64,000 nt of DNA from Opisthorchis felineus (taxonomy: Eukaryota > Platyhelminthes > Trematoda > Opisthorchiida > Opisthorchiidae). The notes under the pieces were generated by a model, which was not told where the DNA came from, made no database searches, and saw only the letters and a list, made by a program, of their open reading frames with translations. This document shows, piece after piece, positions 47,206 to 58,483 of the stretch. Position numbers and translations under genes: made by a program. Numbering within the stretch: position 1 is the stretch's first letter; every line of letters begins with the position of its first letter. The DNA is taken from the NCBI GenBank assembly GCA_004794785.1, contig SJOL01007141.1, positions 1,094,285 to 1,158,284 on the forward strand, written 5' to 3'.

Positions 47206-48402
47206 AAGCTTTATCCACCTCTTCACTGTTTGTCCTAGATAGACCTTAGCGTTCAACTCCAGAAGAGTTTCATCTGGATCTTCTTTGACACTCACTTGAA
47301 TTCTTCAGAACATCTGACCACGGGTTGTTGGATTTTGGGTGTTGCTTGATAACAGATCGAAATCTTCATTGTTAAATAAGACATATCAGGTTATGGTGGT
47401 AGGAACGTACAACATACGTGCCCAGCCACTGTGTACTATCGCCGGTAGAAATCTTGCGGGGAAGTCACTATGGTATGCTAACGTGAAGTAGTATCGATTA
47501 GTCAAAGGGATTGCTGTCTTCCTGCCCGGCGCCGTTTGCGGGTGACTGACAGCTGTCGCCGATGAAGGTGGCAGTTTGCCGAGGCCGGATTCACTGAGCT
47601 GAGCTTGTGTTAGGTAGCATTTGCAAATGATGCTCGATCTATTTAGGCGAGAGCGTCTTCGACACACTGTTCAGACGCCTTTGTTTCAGTGCAGTTGGAA
47701 ATTAGGAGCGCCTTCCTGTTAGTAGCTTTCGCGGAGAACATTAGGCGTTTTTCCGCTTTTTACTAGAGTGATTACTACCGCTATATTGCTGCTGATTATG
47801 CCTTTTTCTTCAATAACGTTCGAGGCACCGTTCCTTAAAACGGATGGTTAGTGCTTAAATGTTTTCCCAAAACGTGATTGCCAGTTTCTAAATCGGAGTG
47901 TCCACTGAGTGACATTGGAGTTACGGAACTCAAGCTGGAAGTTGTCCCCTGTAGGATAAAGTAAGCCCATTAATGATAAGGTGACAGGATCTGGAATCTC
48001 AATTTTAATTCATCCAGCTATTTTAGCCAGGTTTTTAACAGTCCAGGGTGCATCGGCTTGTATTCCAAGTCGACATCGTTTGAAATTGCTATCATACGCT
48101 TGCAACGTGGACTCTGCTATGTTTTCCTATCAATTATGGAGTGAAATATCCATTACTTGGGGCATAAACCATGGACTCTCTTCGGAGGTGACTCGCCTCT
48201 CTACCAGTGGTTTCGAAACAGCTCCTCTATACTTTTACGAGAAGAAAATGATTTGTTTCATTTCATCCGAGCCTTCTTACTATTCATCTATGATAAATTT
48301 GTCATACTCCGGTGTAACCAACACCAGTCAATGGACACTATCGTAGCCTGCTTTACCACTTAGCAGCTTTTTGGGCTGTCCCAGTTTTTCATTCCATGAC
48401 AG

Positions 48403-48525
48403 CGATAGCTCCATCTGCAGCGACGATCTGTGTACCGCGTGTCATTCGTTCTTCCGGACTGATCCCACCTGGTCTAAGCATGCCACTTTCCTCGGTACAC
48501 TCCTATGCGATCTCGAGTCGCATTG
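48403..48525 (+). CDS. Possible optional 123-base exon within PAS-B
   Basis: A 123-base open segment follows an AG at 48401-48402 and ends before GTAATA at 48526. It is phase 1 to phase 1, so it could be inserted between the exons at 42203 and 58484 without breaking the frame, adding 41 residues (start IAPSAATICVPRV). Composition is Ser/Ala/Pro-rich, like the gene's other insertions. It would fall between the helix after HPDD and the next beta strand. No homology was recognised, the donor is weaker than those of the other exons, and direct joining of the neighbours also works. Confidence 0.25.
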
Positions 48526-50361
48526 GTAATAACCTCAAAAGGAATTATACGGGCTACGCAAAACGAACAAAAAGCGAAACTGTTGTAAGCTAACCATTCC
48601 ACGTCCACCAAACACCGGCGACATATCGATGTGCTGCTATATGTGGCGCTGCATTGTCTTCTGCATGGTGCGCTGCGCTCATACGTACGGACCAGTCAAA
48701 CAGTGTCGCAATGTTGTTATCTAGATAGCTAAAGCTGATTCGTCGACGTTGCACTATCGGGATTCAAGTTTCTCATTAATCGGCTCGTTGGTTTACGAAA
48801 GCTCGGTTGATCATACGCTAAGCCACGATAACTGGTATGGTAACATTTCAACGTCGACTGTAGCTTGTGTGTTTATCCCCGATACCGTCAGGTGATCATG
48901 CAGGAATTTCGCCTCTCCTGTCAACGTCACCAGCGTGCATAATTAACCGCAACTAATCACAAGGGATAACTCACTCATCTAGGCCAGCACGGTGTGCGAT
49001 TATCCAGAGGTGTCAAGACACTAACGAGCGTCGTCTGATGGTGAAGTCAGCAGTCTACTCCATTGATCTATGTCGCTCGTTGGCAAATCGATTATCACTG
49101 TGATGGGACCTTGTAATAGATGGTATTTCGGGGACTAGAAAGTGGCTCCTCTAAGGTTCTGGTGGAGTTTTTCTCATATCATCATGATCATTCCTCAACA
49201 AGTCATTCAGCTACAGTATATGATGTTGGTTTTTCGACAACGTAACTAGCATAAGGAACATTTCGTTAGTAAGGCTGACTTCACGCATAACCGTAGCCTA
49301 CAGAAGCAAGCTACAGTGTGCTTTCCATTACTCGAGATATGCCCAGTGCGCGAATGCGTGGAATTCTGCAAACTGCCATATGAAGAAAAAAAACAAAGCT
49401 AGCGAACTAACTTTGATTCCGATAATATCTAACCAGAGCAGTATAAATCTTTATGTGACATTGAACAACCGTACATAAATGCGAAAGAACACAGTCACTA
49501 ACGCCAGATTAGTAATAGTATCGATCCAATGGATAACGTCGACAGCACTGACAGCCATCGTAAGCTAGTGACGGAATGTTTTAATCAAGTCTTTGGCCTG
49601 AGGATGGTAGACGACAGTGCAGATACCTAGCCTACTAAGAATCTCAAAAAATGGCTACCTTTGGACTAGTAACCTCTGGACGGTGGCGGTTGCCGGGATA
49701 GCCTACATGGCACCCGACGCTCTATTAACGCTTGGACTTACAGTCAACCACTAAAAACTACGGTCCATAAGCACTGATGTGAAAACTGAATCGGCTACGT
49801 CTTTTATTTGTGTCATAACGTGAAATTCAGAGGCTGCGTCGGACAACCGAGAATCACAGTCAAGCGATCACTTCACGTCCGCCACATCTATGCACCCTTT
49901 GTTGACACTTCATGGTCAGGTAGACGTAGTTATCTATCTCAAAGTTAGCGCAATTCTAGTTGTACGATTATGTCGCTCACCTACACAGTCTACACGAACT
50001 ACAATACATCCTCATTACAACGTCCTTGGGGTTTAGCTAGGCGATTTCTCCAACCACAGGGTGGTTTCAAAATTAGGCGAATTGGGACATAAAATGGAAT
50101 ATGTATTCCCAAAGGTTATAAGTATGCAACTAACGACTCCAATTTCTGACTTTGATTCGCAAAGACGTTCCCAAAGTCGAAAAAGTAATCTGTTCCCCTC
50201 ACTGGTAGGTATAAATTAGCCAAGGTGATAAATTTCAGTGTTTCTAACCCCACGAAGGCGTTATCAAGTGAGACAGGAACCCGGTTCACGAGGGTTTCCT
50301 TGTTGATGTTGATTCCAATATTCGCTTGGTTGTTGGTGGGCTGAACAGTGTGAGATTACGT

Positions 50362-50375
50362 GGGGGGGGGGGGGG
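50362..50375. repeat. Poly-G tract (14)
   Basis: Fourteen G residues in a row on the plus strand, in an otherwise unremarkable intronic stretch. Confidence 0.95.
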
Positions 50376-50649
50376 AATAACGGACACTAACCTGTCTGTA
50401 GACGTCCGTGCCAAAAGGCCAAGTCATTTTCAGTGTCAAAATCGCTGATTAGCCGTAGATGCAGCTAAACCAAGGGCTGAAACGACCACCTGTTGGTCGG
50501 GTTTCCCGCAATACCTATTGGCATTTGCATGCAGATAACATCCTTAAATTTGCATCCTGTCAAAACGGAGACAAATTGTGTTCCCTTCCTAGAAAAATGA
50601 AAACCCACAAAGTGAAGGTTTTCGCTTCATGAACTGATGATGATCATGA

Positions 50650-50785
50650 TCGTTCAGCTGTAACACCCTTTCGGTGCATAGTTTCCATGCCACCCGAAGG
50701 AAGTACAAGGGCTGGGATACTGCCAGGTTGCTCAAGCCAAGACAGGAGCAGTCGAGATGCTGAGGTTGGGTTCATGGACTTCTAA
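50650..50785 (-). mobile_element. SINE-A, copy 4 (truncated head)
   Basis: CGTTCAGCTGTAACACCCTT TCGGTGC, CATGCCACCCGAAGGAAGTA, CTGCCAGGTTGCTCAAGCCA and GATGCTGAGGTTGGGTTCA. It stops near the B box, so the A box is lost. A TGATGATGATCATGAT run precedes it on the plus strand and would be its 3' tail. Confidence 0.7.
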
Positions 50786-50841
50786 CTTAAAATATAAAAA
50801 ACAAAACATTTTGGTATGTATAGCAACTCGGAAAATATCGC

Positions 50842-50920
50842 GGACGAGAGTTCAGCTGGGACTCAGTTGAGACTCCCGATAAAACCAATTTGCTAATATG
50901 GCGAATTTCGCACGATTTGG
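50842..50920 (+). repeat. Repeat C, copy 1
   Basis: Shares GAGAGTTCAGCTGGGACTCA, GTTGAGACTCCCGATAAAAC and CAATTTGCTAATATGGC with the copies at 51305, 51771 and 58272. No coding potential. Confidence 0.6.
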
Positions 50921-50976
50921 GTTCACATAAAACCTAAAGTTGACGGGAACTCGGTGATTGTGCCTACTTGACGAAT

Positions 50977-51155
50977 CGTTTGGCTGTAACACCCTTTCGG
51001 TACCTAGCTACGATTCCACTTGAGGGAAGAACGAGGGCTGAGATACTGCCAGGTTGTCCAAGTCCAGACAAGAGCAGTCGAATTCGTTTCAAATCACGGA
51101 GCTTCCAGTCAGTAAGTTCAGGCCCTAATAACTGATCCATATGGAGCGCCTACCC
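50977..51155 (-). mobile_element. SINE-A, copy 5
   Basis: GTTTGGCTGTAACACCCTTT CGGTACC, GATACTGCCAGGTTGTCCAA, GTCCAGACAAGAGCAG, CTTCCAGTCAGTAAGTTC and a terminal TATGGAGCGCC. The B box is damaged (TTTCAAATCA for GGTTCGAACC). Only 200 bases separate it from the truncated copy 4. Confidence 0.65.
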
Positions 51156-51304
51156 GATGAGCCCCAAGACGGGTGAAACCGGCCGCGGGCTGTCGTAGGG
51201 CTTTAAGAGTATTCCCTCCCCTGGAAATATGCTGCAATATCTCAAATATCGTACAAACTGAAATATTAGGCGGCCTTGTGCGGTACGTTCAGTTAAAGAA
51301 TGGC

Positions 51305-51390
51305 ATAAACAAGAGATTCAACTGGGGTTCAGTTTAGTCTCCCGTTAAAACGAAATTGGTGTGCAAATGAGTGTAATCGGCTAATTTAAC
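51305..51390 (+). repeat. Repeat C, copy 2
   Basis: ATAAACAAGAGATTCAACTG, GGGTTCAGTTTAGTCTCCCG and AAATTGGTGTGCAAATGAGT match the family. It starts about 463 bases after copy 1 and 466 before copy 3. Confidence 0.65.
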
Positions 51391-51770
51391 TCTCAATACT
51401 TGTGAATCTCTGTCGAAATGTCATATTTAAAGCCCTTCTGGAGGGAAAGCTGCATCTATCTGTATGCCCTATTCGAAATTGTGTCCAAGTTTCCGTCTTC
51501 TGACCCACTTAGTAGATTGGCCTTGTTGATCTTGATATCGGTGCATGTGCGCTGTACATACGGTAACAGAGTTAACATGGGGACGCGTGAACTAACACCA
51601 GCGGTACTAGTCTGGAAATTTAGGTAACGGAATATTATTGTCTCCGTTTCACATCCTAGTCTTAAACAGGTGCTTTTTAATTGAGTCAGAATGAGTACAG
51701 TGGAATACGTTGCAGCACGACGACATTTTGGTTTGATTATGTACCACCTGACTTTGAAGCGAACCATCAT

Positions 51771-51855
51771 CATAAACGAGAGATTCAGCTGGATTGAGTC
51801 TCCTTTCGAAACCAAATTCGTGTGCAAATGAGACTTGTCCATCTCACTAACCTTG
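51771..51855 (+). repeat. Repeat C, copy 3
   Basis: CATAAACGAGAGATTCAGCT, GGATTGAGTCTCCTTTCG and AAACCAAATTCGTGTGCAAA match the family consensus closely. Confidence 0.65.
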
Positions 51856-53566
51856 AATCACAGAACATTACCGCGTGGATATGTATATTGCCCGTGCTCG
51901 CAAAACAACAAAGCTGAACTGCTATTCCTATCCCCAGCTTAGACAGTCGAATTGACTGCAAGTTCAAGCTGTAAGGTAACTAAAGGGAGATGTGAAGTTA
52001 TTGCTGAATTTGTAATTATCCTATATGTAGACCGCAAGTTGTATACCACTGCGTGACTTCTCTATTGCCATCTTGGAATCCCAGGCATGTTTTTTTTCGT
52101 GTTCGGGAAACAGGGAACGGATCCCACTGGCCTCCTGTGACCATCAGTATACGAACGATACCAGACAAATGCTAGGCGTGTGGAGTTGACGTGTGAGTGT
52201 TGCGGATGGGTGATCCTCCTCGAACACACATTCTCCGGTTCATCTCTATACTTGTTTATATTAACGAAGATGGACATTTGACAGTTTTAAGAATGCGCTG
52301 ACCTTCGTATCAAGTTTCATGGGCCTAGAATAATGAAAAACACTGTTAGCCAGATGTGCCTGCCCCGTGCAATGTGTTGTAGTGTTGTAGTCTATTCGTT
52401 ACCCATAAGATCTAATTGTTTAGTTGCTCTAAGCCGAGCTGACAATCAATTTCCTTTAGCGGGCCTTGCTCGAAGTAATAAGACCACCCTTTTCTGTCTT
52501 CTTCATACACACCTACATGTCATTGTAGCCTGTTGAGATCGAATCACACATTGCAAACCGTTTGCGATATAAAATTTTGTTATCATCGGGGTGTTCAGAG
52601 GTATTGCCTGAATAACATCTTCGAAACGTCATATCGGTCTCTATATACCCAGTGTACGTCCCGCGTCTGCAAATGAATTGAAATCCTTCAGTTAAGGTCT
52701 TTACCTTTCGCAAAAATGGATCGCGTGTTTGCAGAAATAGCGCTCGTGTCGAATAGAAACTGGCATGTTTTTCTCATTCATGTCTTCACCATTCATCCAG
52801 GTCGATAAATCTAGCTGAATGATAGACTAATGAGGAAAGACCACTTTGGCTGTCCTCTTGACTAAAGCTATTCAGATAAGTGGGAAAAAGATGTTGGTCA
52901 GTTGTTAGCGTGCCGTTTCATTTTGAAGGCTCGAGACCTGATTGCACAGTATATAGCACTCTCCAATCTGAACCTTCATGTCCCTACTGAAAAAGAGCGT
53001 TCGGTATTCCAGACCGAACATATTTCTGCTATCCCATGGCGGATGTTTGAATTTCAGTAGGAACCTCTGAGGGTCACATGACTAATACAGATCTTCCCGA
53101 AGACTTCGTCGATAGTAGACCTGGGATTTGAGAAGGTACAGAATCCAAATTCCAAGTAGCATTCTCACCAGTTCTGGAGCTATGAAGGAGCTTCGTCGCA
53201 CAACGTTTTGGCATCCGGTGTTTAAGCAGACTGCAAATGAAAAACCCAATGAATTGGCAAGCCCAGCTTCCTTGTTCCGGTTTTGTTCAGTTTTGGCTGT
53301 AGTTTGATCAGTTGTCGGCTTTTGGACATGGATTAACTTCGCTTACGGGAAGAAATGTTGGTTAAGATCCCCAATTCTCCTTATACTATCAACCGACTTT
53401 AAGTAGCTCAGAAGGAGGAACAATTCACAGATTGCGTGAGCCTTCCATCGGAGATGACCTCACTCGGGAAGCCGGTCAACACGCGGCCACATGATGTGGA
53501 TTCCGTAATTAAAAGTTGAATGGCATTAGTTCCTGGCAAAGTGTGAGTTAATCACACAATTCTTAA

Positions 53567-53708
53567 CCGCTCCTGGCCGAACGGTTAAACATCCAAACTA
53601 ATGACTGGGCGGTCGCGAATTCGAGACTCTATCGAGTTTTGTGAAGTGCGCACTTCTAATGATTCTCGATAAAGCAAGCTACACAGTGCTTCTCGACTTT
53701 TCAGCATA
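53567..53708 (+). mobile_element. SINE-B, copy 3
   Basis: A tRNA-like head with CTGGCCGAACGGTTAAACAT (A box) and GGTCGCGAATTCGAGACT (B box), then GTGAAGTGCGCACTTCTAAT, GATTCTCGATAAAGC and CACAGTGCTTCTCGACTTTT. It gives the sense reading of the family, with about 140 bases. Confidence 0.7.
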
Positions 53709-54349
53709 AATCGCCATCACTTGCGGGGCAAAATCTCGACAGCTGTATAAGAATGCCCTCTTATTGGGAATTCTACGAAGCGTCTTCAGCTTCCAACTCA
53801 CTTTCACAGTGAATGCCAAAATGCGGATCTGGAAAATCGATTAGAACTAAGTTGGTTTACTGACGATACACGTCATTGTTGCTTGGGTGTAGCCAATTAA
53901 CGTGATCGATGACCTGTGGGGTAATGGTTTGAGAGAGTGGGGAACCTAACTTGGAGGTTGTTTGAAATGGACAGGTTCGCGAGCCATTCAAAGACAGTGG
54001 GTCGATTTGGTAACGTAACAGGAGTAGCTACTCAAATCGGGGCTACGTAACTGGTCATGACATTAGCGGAATTACAGGTTGTGGTTGATTCTATTTTTAC
54101 GACCACTAAAGAATATTAGAACCGAAGTTTTATCGTCTGTGGCTCTTGTATCAGGTTACGTGATTAGCGTATCGTGTTACACCCAGTACACGCACAAAAT
54201 GTCCTATACCAACCCAGTTTCCTGTGTAGAATGCTTAACTTTGGCGATTGTTGGTCGTGTTTTCAGTCGTATGAAGAATAATCTCTAACTAGTCACTCGC
54301 GCTTGATCAACGAGGGGAGATTGCGTGAAATTGTAGGGAAAACGTGACG

Positions 54350-54485
54350 CCGTAAGAATTCACAACCCTTTCGGTGACACTAAACGAGATGCGTTTTCTT
54401 CAGATTGAGTGCATCGGAAATTTTCCACCAGGAATTCGAACACATCTGATCAGTAGGACAAATTTAACGAAAAGCCTCTACCATC
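54350..54485 (-). mobile_element. Possible eroded SINE-A
   Basis: Only ACAACCCTTTCGGTGACACT at one end and AGGAATTCGAACACATCTGA TCAGTAGGAC near the other recall the family; these correspond to the tail and the B-box side. The middle is not recognisable. Confidence 0.3.
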
Positions 54486-56384
54486 ATTGTTGGAAAACAG
54501 GCTAGAAGGCACTGTAAGCTATTCGCGCATTGTAACATCACAAATTCTTGGGAAAATGACCGTCCATTTTTTTCCAATGATTTTCTCCCAAATGCAACTG
54601 CTTCATGGGGTTGGACCCTTCAGTTGGTTTAATTCGGTTCCTGCCACACTATCTACCAGAGTAGCTATATTCCCCAGAGTTTTCACTTATCTACACACGT
54701 TTGTCTAACTTTGGCATTTTATGGGTAAAGTCTAATCTGTCGTTGATTTTCAGCAGACGGTGACGTCAGTGTTCTATTTTGGCTCGACAGGAAACCAGAC
54801 GACGTCACCTGTCTGTTCGTCAGTCGGCCTTGCGCAGCCATTGATCTCCCATAGTTTTAATGTTCCTCATTATATCGACAGTCGGCCTTGCAACTTGCGC
54901 TATTAAACAATCTGATTGCGATGCCCTTCATTCCCCAACTTTCCGAAGACCATAGAAATGGAGATATGATTGGCCGGACAGTAGATCGTTTTTTTAGATT
55001 AGGGTATGGAAATGAAATTACAAATGGATTCATACAATGCGACAAATTCTTCAGCACATACCTGACCTACAACCTTGGGAAACCCCGTTGCTTAGATTTT
55101 GCTAGACTCCCGGAGCGAGAAGAATAGTCTAAGCGGTAGCATTTTAAAAAAAATACAATTGTGCGCTCAATATTTTGCCGCGCGAATTGATGGGCCTTAG
55201 AAACAGTAGAACAGTTTTTCACTTCACACTTTGAAGCTCCTCAAGAAGGAACATATCAGTAACCTAAATATCTCTGCATCGTTGAGTTCTTTCATTTAGT
55301 GGCACTCATTGTTTGTTACACCTCGTACTTTATGGTGAGTGATTTCAAATTTGGTCCAAAAGGTCTAAGTGAGTACTGGTCACATTTCACTTCCTCTCAG
55401 ACTTGCGTTGATGATCATTTATCCCATGGCTTGTTTCCATAACGGCACGTGTATTTTAGGTAACCATAACCAACAGATTTTATGTTGGCCATTGCGAACG
55501 AAGGTATAACTCAAGCAGATATCTCTTAAATGGGGTTTCTAGATCCAGCTGATCACTAGTTTTGTTCAACTCCACTTGATATTTTGTGTCAAAGGGATTT
55601 ACCGATATGGGGCTTCCGGATCAGAACGCACTATAGCAGGAACCACACTGTAGCTGAAAGTTATTGATGACTTCCGTACCGCAGGTTATGGAATTTTCGC
55701 CACACACTTGCAGTTCCCTCTATGATGAGGGTGTTTGTTATGAAAAGCCGGAAGTGCTGCGAATAACTGACAGTGTAGTTGTTGTGTATACGGAATTCAT
55801 GCGTTTATTTGCGGTTCAGACGTGTTGTTGAGCATGCTGTGATATCGTGATTTGGAAAACAGTCGTGGAAGTAGATTCTTAAAACAAACGTATGAGGTGC
55901 ATAACATCTTGAATCAATAAATGTTCTATACGACCTTTGTCGCGTGTGAAATAGACTTGGTATGAATACGCTGATAGTTTCCCATATTTGGATATACAAT
56001 CATCACTCACTGGGAACAGTCTGGCTGGTGCTAATTTGGGAGAGAACGCCCTTCATTTACCACACAAGCAACTTTATTGTCCACAGACGTCATCAGCACC
56101 GTTTTGGGGACGATTTTGTCTTTGTGCCACAGGTTTCAGAACACGCGAGAGCCCAATGCACTAGTTTCACACCGTGTTTCCCATGCAAGGGGACCTTGTG
56201 TAACGAAGACATCTGGAATGAGCTTAGTTGGTAGTTTTGGTGAATATTCAGGTGGCACATCTCACGCGACCATCTTCATCGACAGCATGACATCAGTGTT
56301 CAACACCGATGCTTCGCTGCCGTACAACCATGATTTTTGGAAGCCTTATTGTGAAGAAAAGAATAAACACGGACGGGGGAAGGA

Positions 56385-57680
56385 CTTAGTGCTAGCTTAC
56401 TACAATCATTCCGAGGTGCCTAAACCTCCACACACTCATTCAGGCAATCTGGATAGAAACTGACAACAAGATCGCCACTGACATGGGTTGGCAGCCATAA
56501 CTTCCAGCGTCTCCAACCAGGCGCAGTGAGGATCACGCGGTCCCCATCCTGGAAGGCGAGTAGCACCGACAGCAGCCAAACGTTTCGTAATCTCCTTCAT
56601 ACCCCTCTGCCAGGTCAAGGGTTGGCCACCACTCTGTTTCCGCCACTCTGAATTGGGCATGGAAAACAGCACTCTCTTCGGCAAACGATGATTAGGCATA
56701 CGCAACACGTGTCCCAACCAACGCAGCTTCTGGTGCTGGACACATTCTTCAATAGAAGTACCCTTTGCACAACCAAAAACTCGCTTTCTAACTGCCTAGT
56801 TACGGATTCGCCGACACCAACCCACATGAGCTATGGTCCTGAGACAACGATTGTCAAACACCTGAAGACGTCTCAGTTCCGCTGCTCGAGCAGGCCAGGT
56901 CTCACAGACGTACAACAAAACAGCCCGCACTGTAGCTTGATACATGATATCTGAGCTTTTAACTCGCCGCAGCAGGACATTCAGGGCGTCATAAAACCTG
57001 TCTTTGACAGCGTCGGAGCTACGGTCGGTTGGGACATAAGCAGACACGATCAACAGACATCTCTCAACTTCCCGCTTGTGAGACTCCTTCACAGACTTTG
57101 CCAGACGAACCGCACAGAGGCGACTATCAACAGGTATCCCGTCAAGCAAGGATGCTTCCGCTCGGTGACTCAGAACGGTAACAACCCTTGCACATCCCAC
57201 CGCAGCAGCCTCTGGATCACCAGAGGTGCGTAGCCGGAAGCGAGTGGAGAGTGATGGAGCTGTTAGCTCAATCACTGTGCTGTCATCTTGAATTCTTGTT
57301 TCTGAGACACAGCACACATCAATGCCAAGCGAGTCCAGTGTGAGAGCAAGAGCAGCTTGTTGTCCTGCTTGCTTCAGAGTGCGGACATTAAAGGCGGCCA
57401 GATAGACTGGGTGTCGAGGCTTGAAAATTGTTTTGGAGATACCTGAGGATGTTGGCACCATGTGACGAGCAGATGCTGCACGCAAAACCGATGCAAGACG
57501 AACGGTGTCATCAGTCCTAATTGCTGGGCCCACACAGGGAGAGTTATTAATGGGGTGGGAGAAGGGAAGAAAAAGTATGTGAAGTAGAAAGAAGGGAGGC
57601 GTCAGCAGTAGTCTGTTTTCGCTTACCCGCCCTGCTGTATGCAGCGAGTAAGGTGAACCGACTGATGGCACCACGCGACG
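56385..57680 (-). mobile_element. Internally deleted RTE-like element
   Basis: The minus-strand frame from 57674 holds an N-terminal region, then the endonuclease start: YLAAFNVRTLKQAGQQAALA, VCCVSETRIQDDSTVIEL (with the catalytic Glu of SETR), RLRTSGDPEAAAVGC, LIVSAYVPTDRSSDAVKDRF. At 56946 the sequence passes from KSSD directly into MYQATVRAVLLYVCETWPAR, the region after RT. The rest of the endonuclease and all of the RT palm are missing, about 1.9 kb relative to an intact copy. After one frameshift the C-terminal tail is complete (LRWLGHVLRMPNHRLPKRVL … LPGWGPRDPHCAWLETLE … CQFLSRLPE). It keeps both ends and would be mobile only in trans. Confidence 0.8.
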
Positions 57681-57719
57681 GCCGATGTGGCATGAGAGTA
57701 TTGTTTTCTACAAATGTCA

Positions 57720-58070
57720 TGGTTGTACGAGGGCTGGTATACTGTCAGGGCGCCCACACCTGGACAGGAGGACGTTTAGGGCCCTCAACCAAAGCCTTTG
57801 GCTCAAAAGCCTAACCGTAAGGCAGCGGTGTTTGGCGGGAAATGCAAATGCATTACCATTTCCACGGAACAAGTCGCCACATGTTCCAATCCCCAACTTG
57901 GAGGACCAGGAGACTGTGTCCGTCAAACCTTTAACCACTGACCAACCTGGTGTGAGAGACTTTGTGAGTGTCGCGGGGACACCCCAGTATAGCTCAATGG
58001 GTCGCTGAGGTGCGCAAACCGTCACACCACGGTAAGGTCCAGTCTCTTCGTGACGGCACGCGCGCGGAGT
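57720..58070. repeat. Leader-associated repeat next to the 56.4-57.7 kb RTE
   Basis: Contains GGGCCCTCAACCAAAGCCTT TGG, AAAGCCTAACCGTAAGGCAG and CCAGTATAGCTCAATGGGTC. A diverged second copy is at 59443-59640. It lies just upstream of the N-terminal end of the minus-strand RTE, so it may be that element's 5' untranslated region or a neighbouring repeat. The block TACGAGGGCTGGTATACTGT near 57730 also resembles the body of SINE-A. Confidence 0.4.
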
Positions 58071-58271
58071 GAGGTGGTCTTGATTGGACGTAGTCTCCTT
58101 TGGGGAATACTTATGTGTGAAACCAACTTGAATAGACACTACACCCAAAGATTATCTGGTTGTCTCTTTGAGGTAACTTGCATTCATGTGTCATCGCACC
58201 ACCCGCTAATAGGCATCACTATAAACTCGCTACGACACGCAAGACAAAATGTTTTTGTCAGTAAACTGGAA

Positions 58272-58362
58272 ACATCACAAACGAGAGATTCAGCTGGGTT
58301 CCAGGTGCGTCTCCCTCGCAAAACCAAATTTGTTTGCGAGTGAATGTATTTCGCTAATCGAA
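58272..58362 (+). repeat. Repeat C, copy 4
   Basis: ACATCACAAACGAGAGATTC, AGCTGGGTTCCAGGTGCGTC, AAAACCAAATTTGTTTGCGA and a TATTTCGCTAAT end. This is the clearest copy after that at 51771. It lies about 120 bases before the PAC exon. Confidence 0.65.
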
Positions 58363-58483
58363 CGTTAGTTTTGCTTGCTGGGTTTGTTTCCGTCCCAATT
58401 TCTAGGAAATACCGTGTGCAAGATCTGTCAGCATTACATAGATATAAACTGTCCAGTTTTTTTCAACTTGTTTGTTCCCCTAG

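Larger units (their letters stand above)
42310..58483 (+). other. 16.2-kb intron within the PAS-B domain
   Basis: Both flanking exons have phase 1 boundaries and jointly complete one PAS domain, so the interval is read as an intron, possibly broken by one optional exon at 48403. It contains opposed Penelope tails (42.55-43.36 kb), several SINE-A copies, a SINE-B copy, RTE copies at 44.3-45.2, 46.8-47.2 and 56.4-57.7 kb, and repeat family C. I saw nothing supportable in 43370-43860, 45235-46335, 47230-48400, 48530-50640, 51860-53560, 53715-54345 and 54485-56380. Confidence 0.45.

Noticed and set aside
47981..48346. A 121-codon plus-strand frame near the possible cassette exon
   Set aside because: No splice-site pair that fits the gene's phase and no domain similarity; treated as chance.
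48594..50640. Search for a tandem satellite or CRISPR-like array in a frame-poor stretch
   Set aside because: No regular repeats were seen apart from a poly-G tract; the region looks like ordinary AT-balanced intronic DNA.
57717..58148. A 143-codon minus-strand frame just upstream of the RTE start
   Set aside because: Lies in a non-coding repeat that recurs at 59.4 kb without the frame; not supported as protein.
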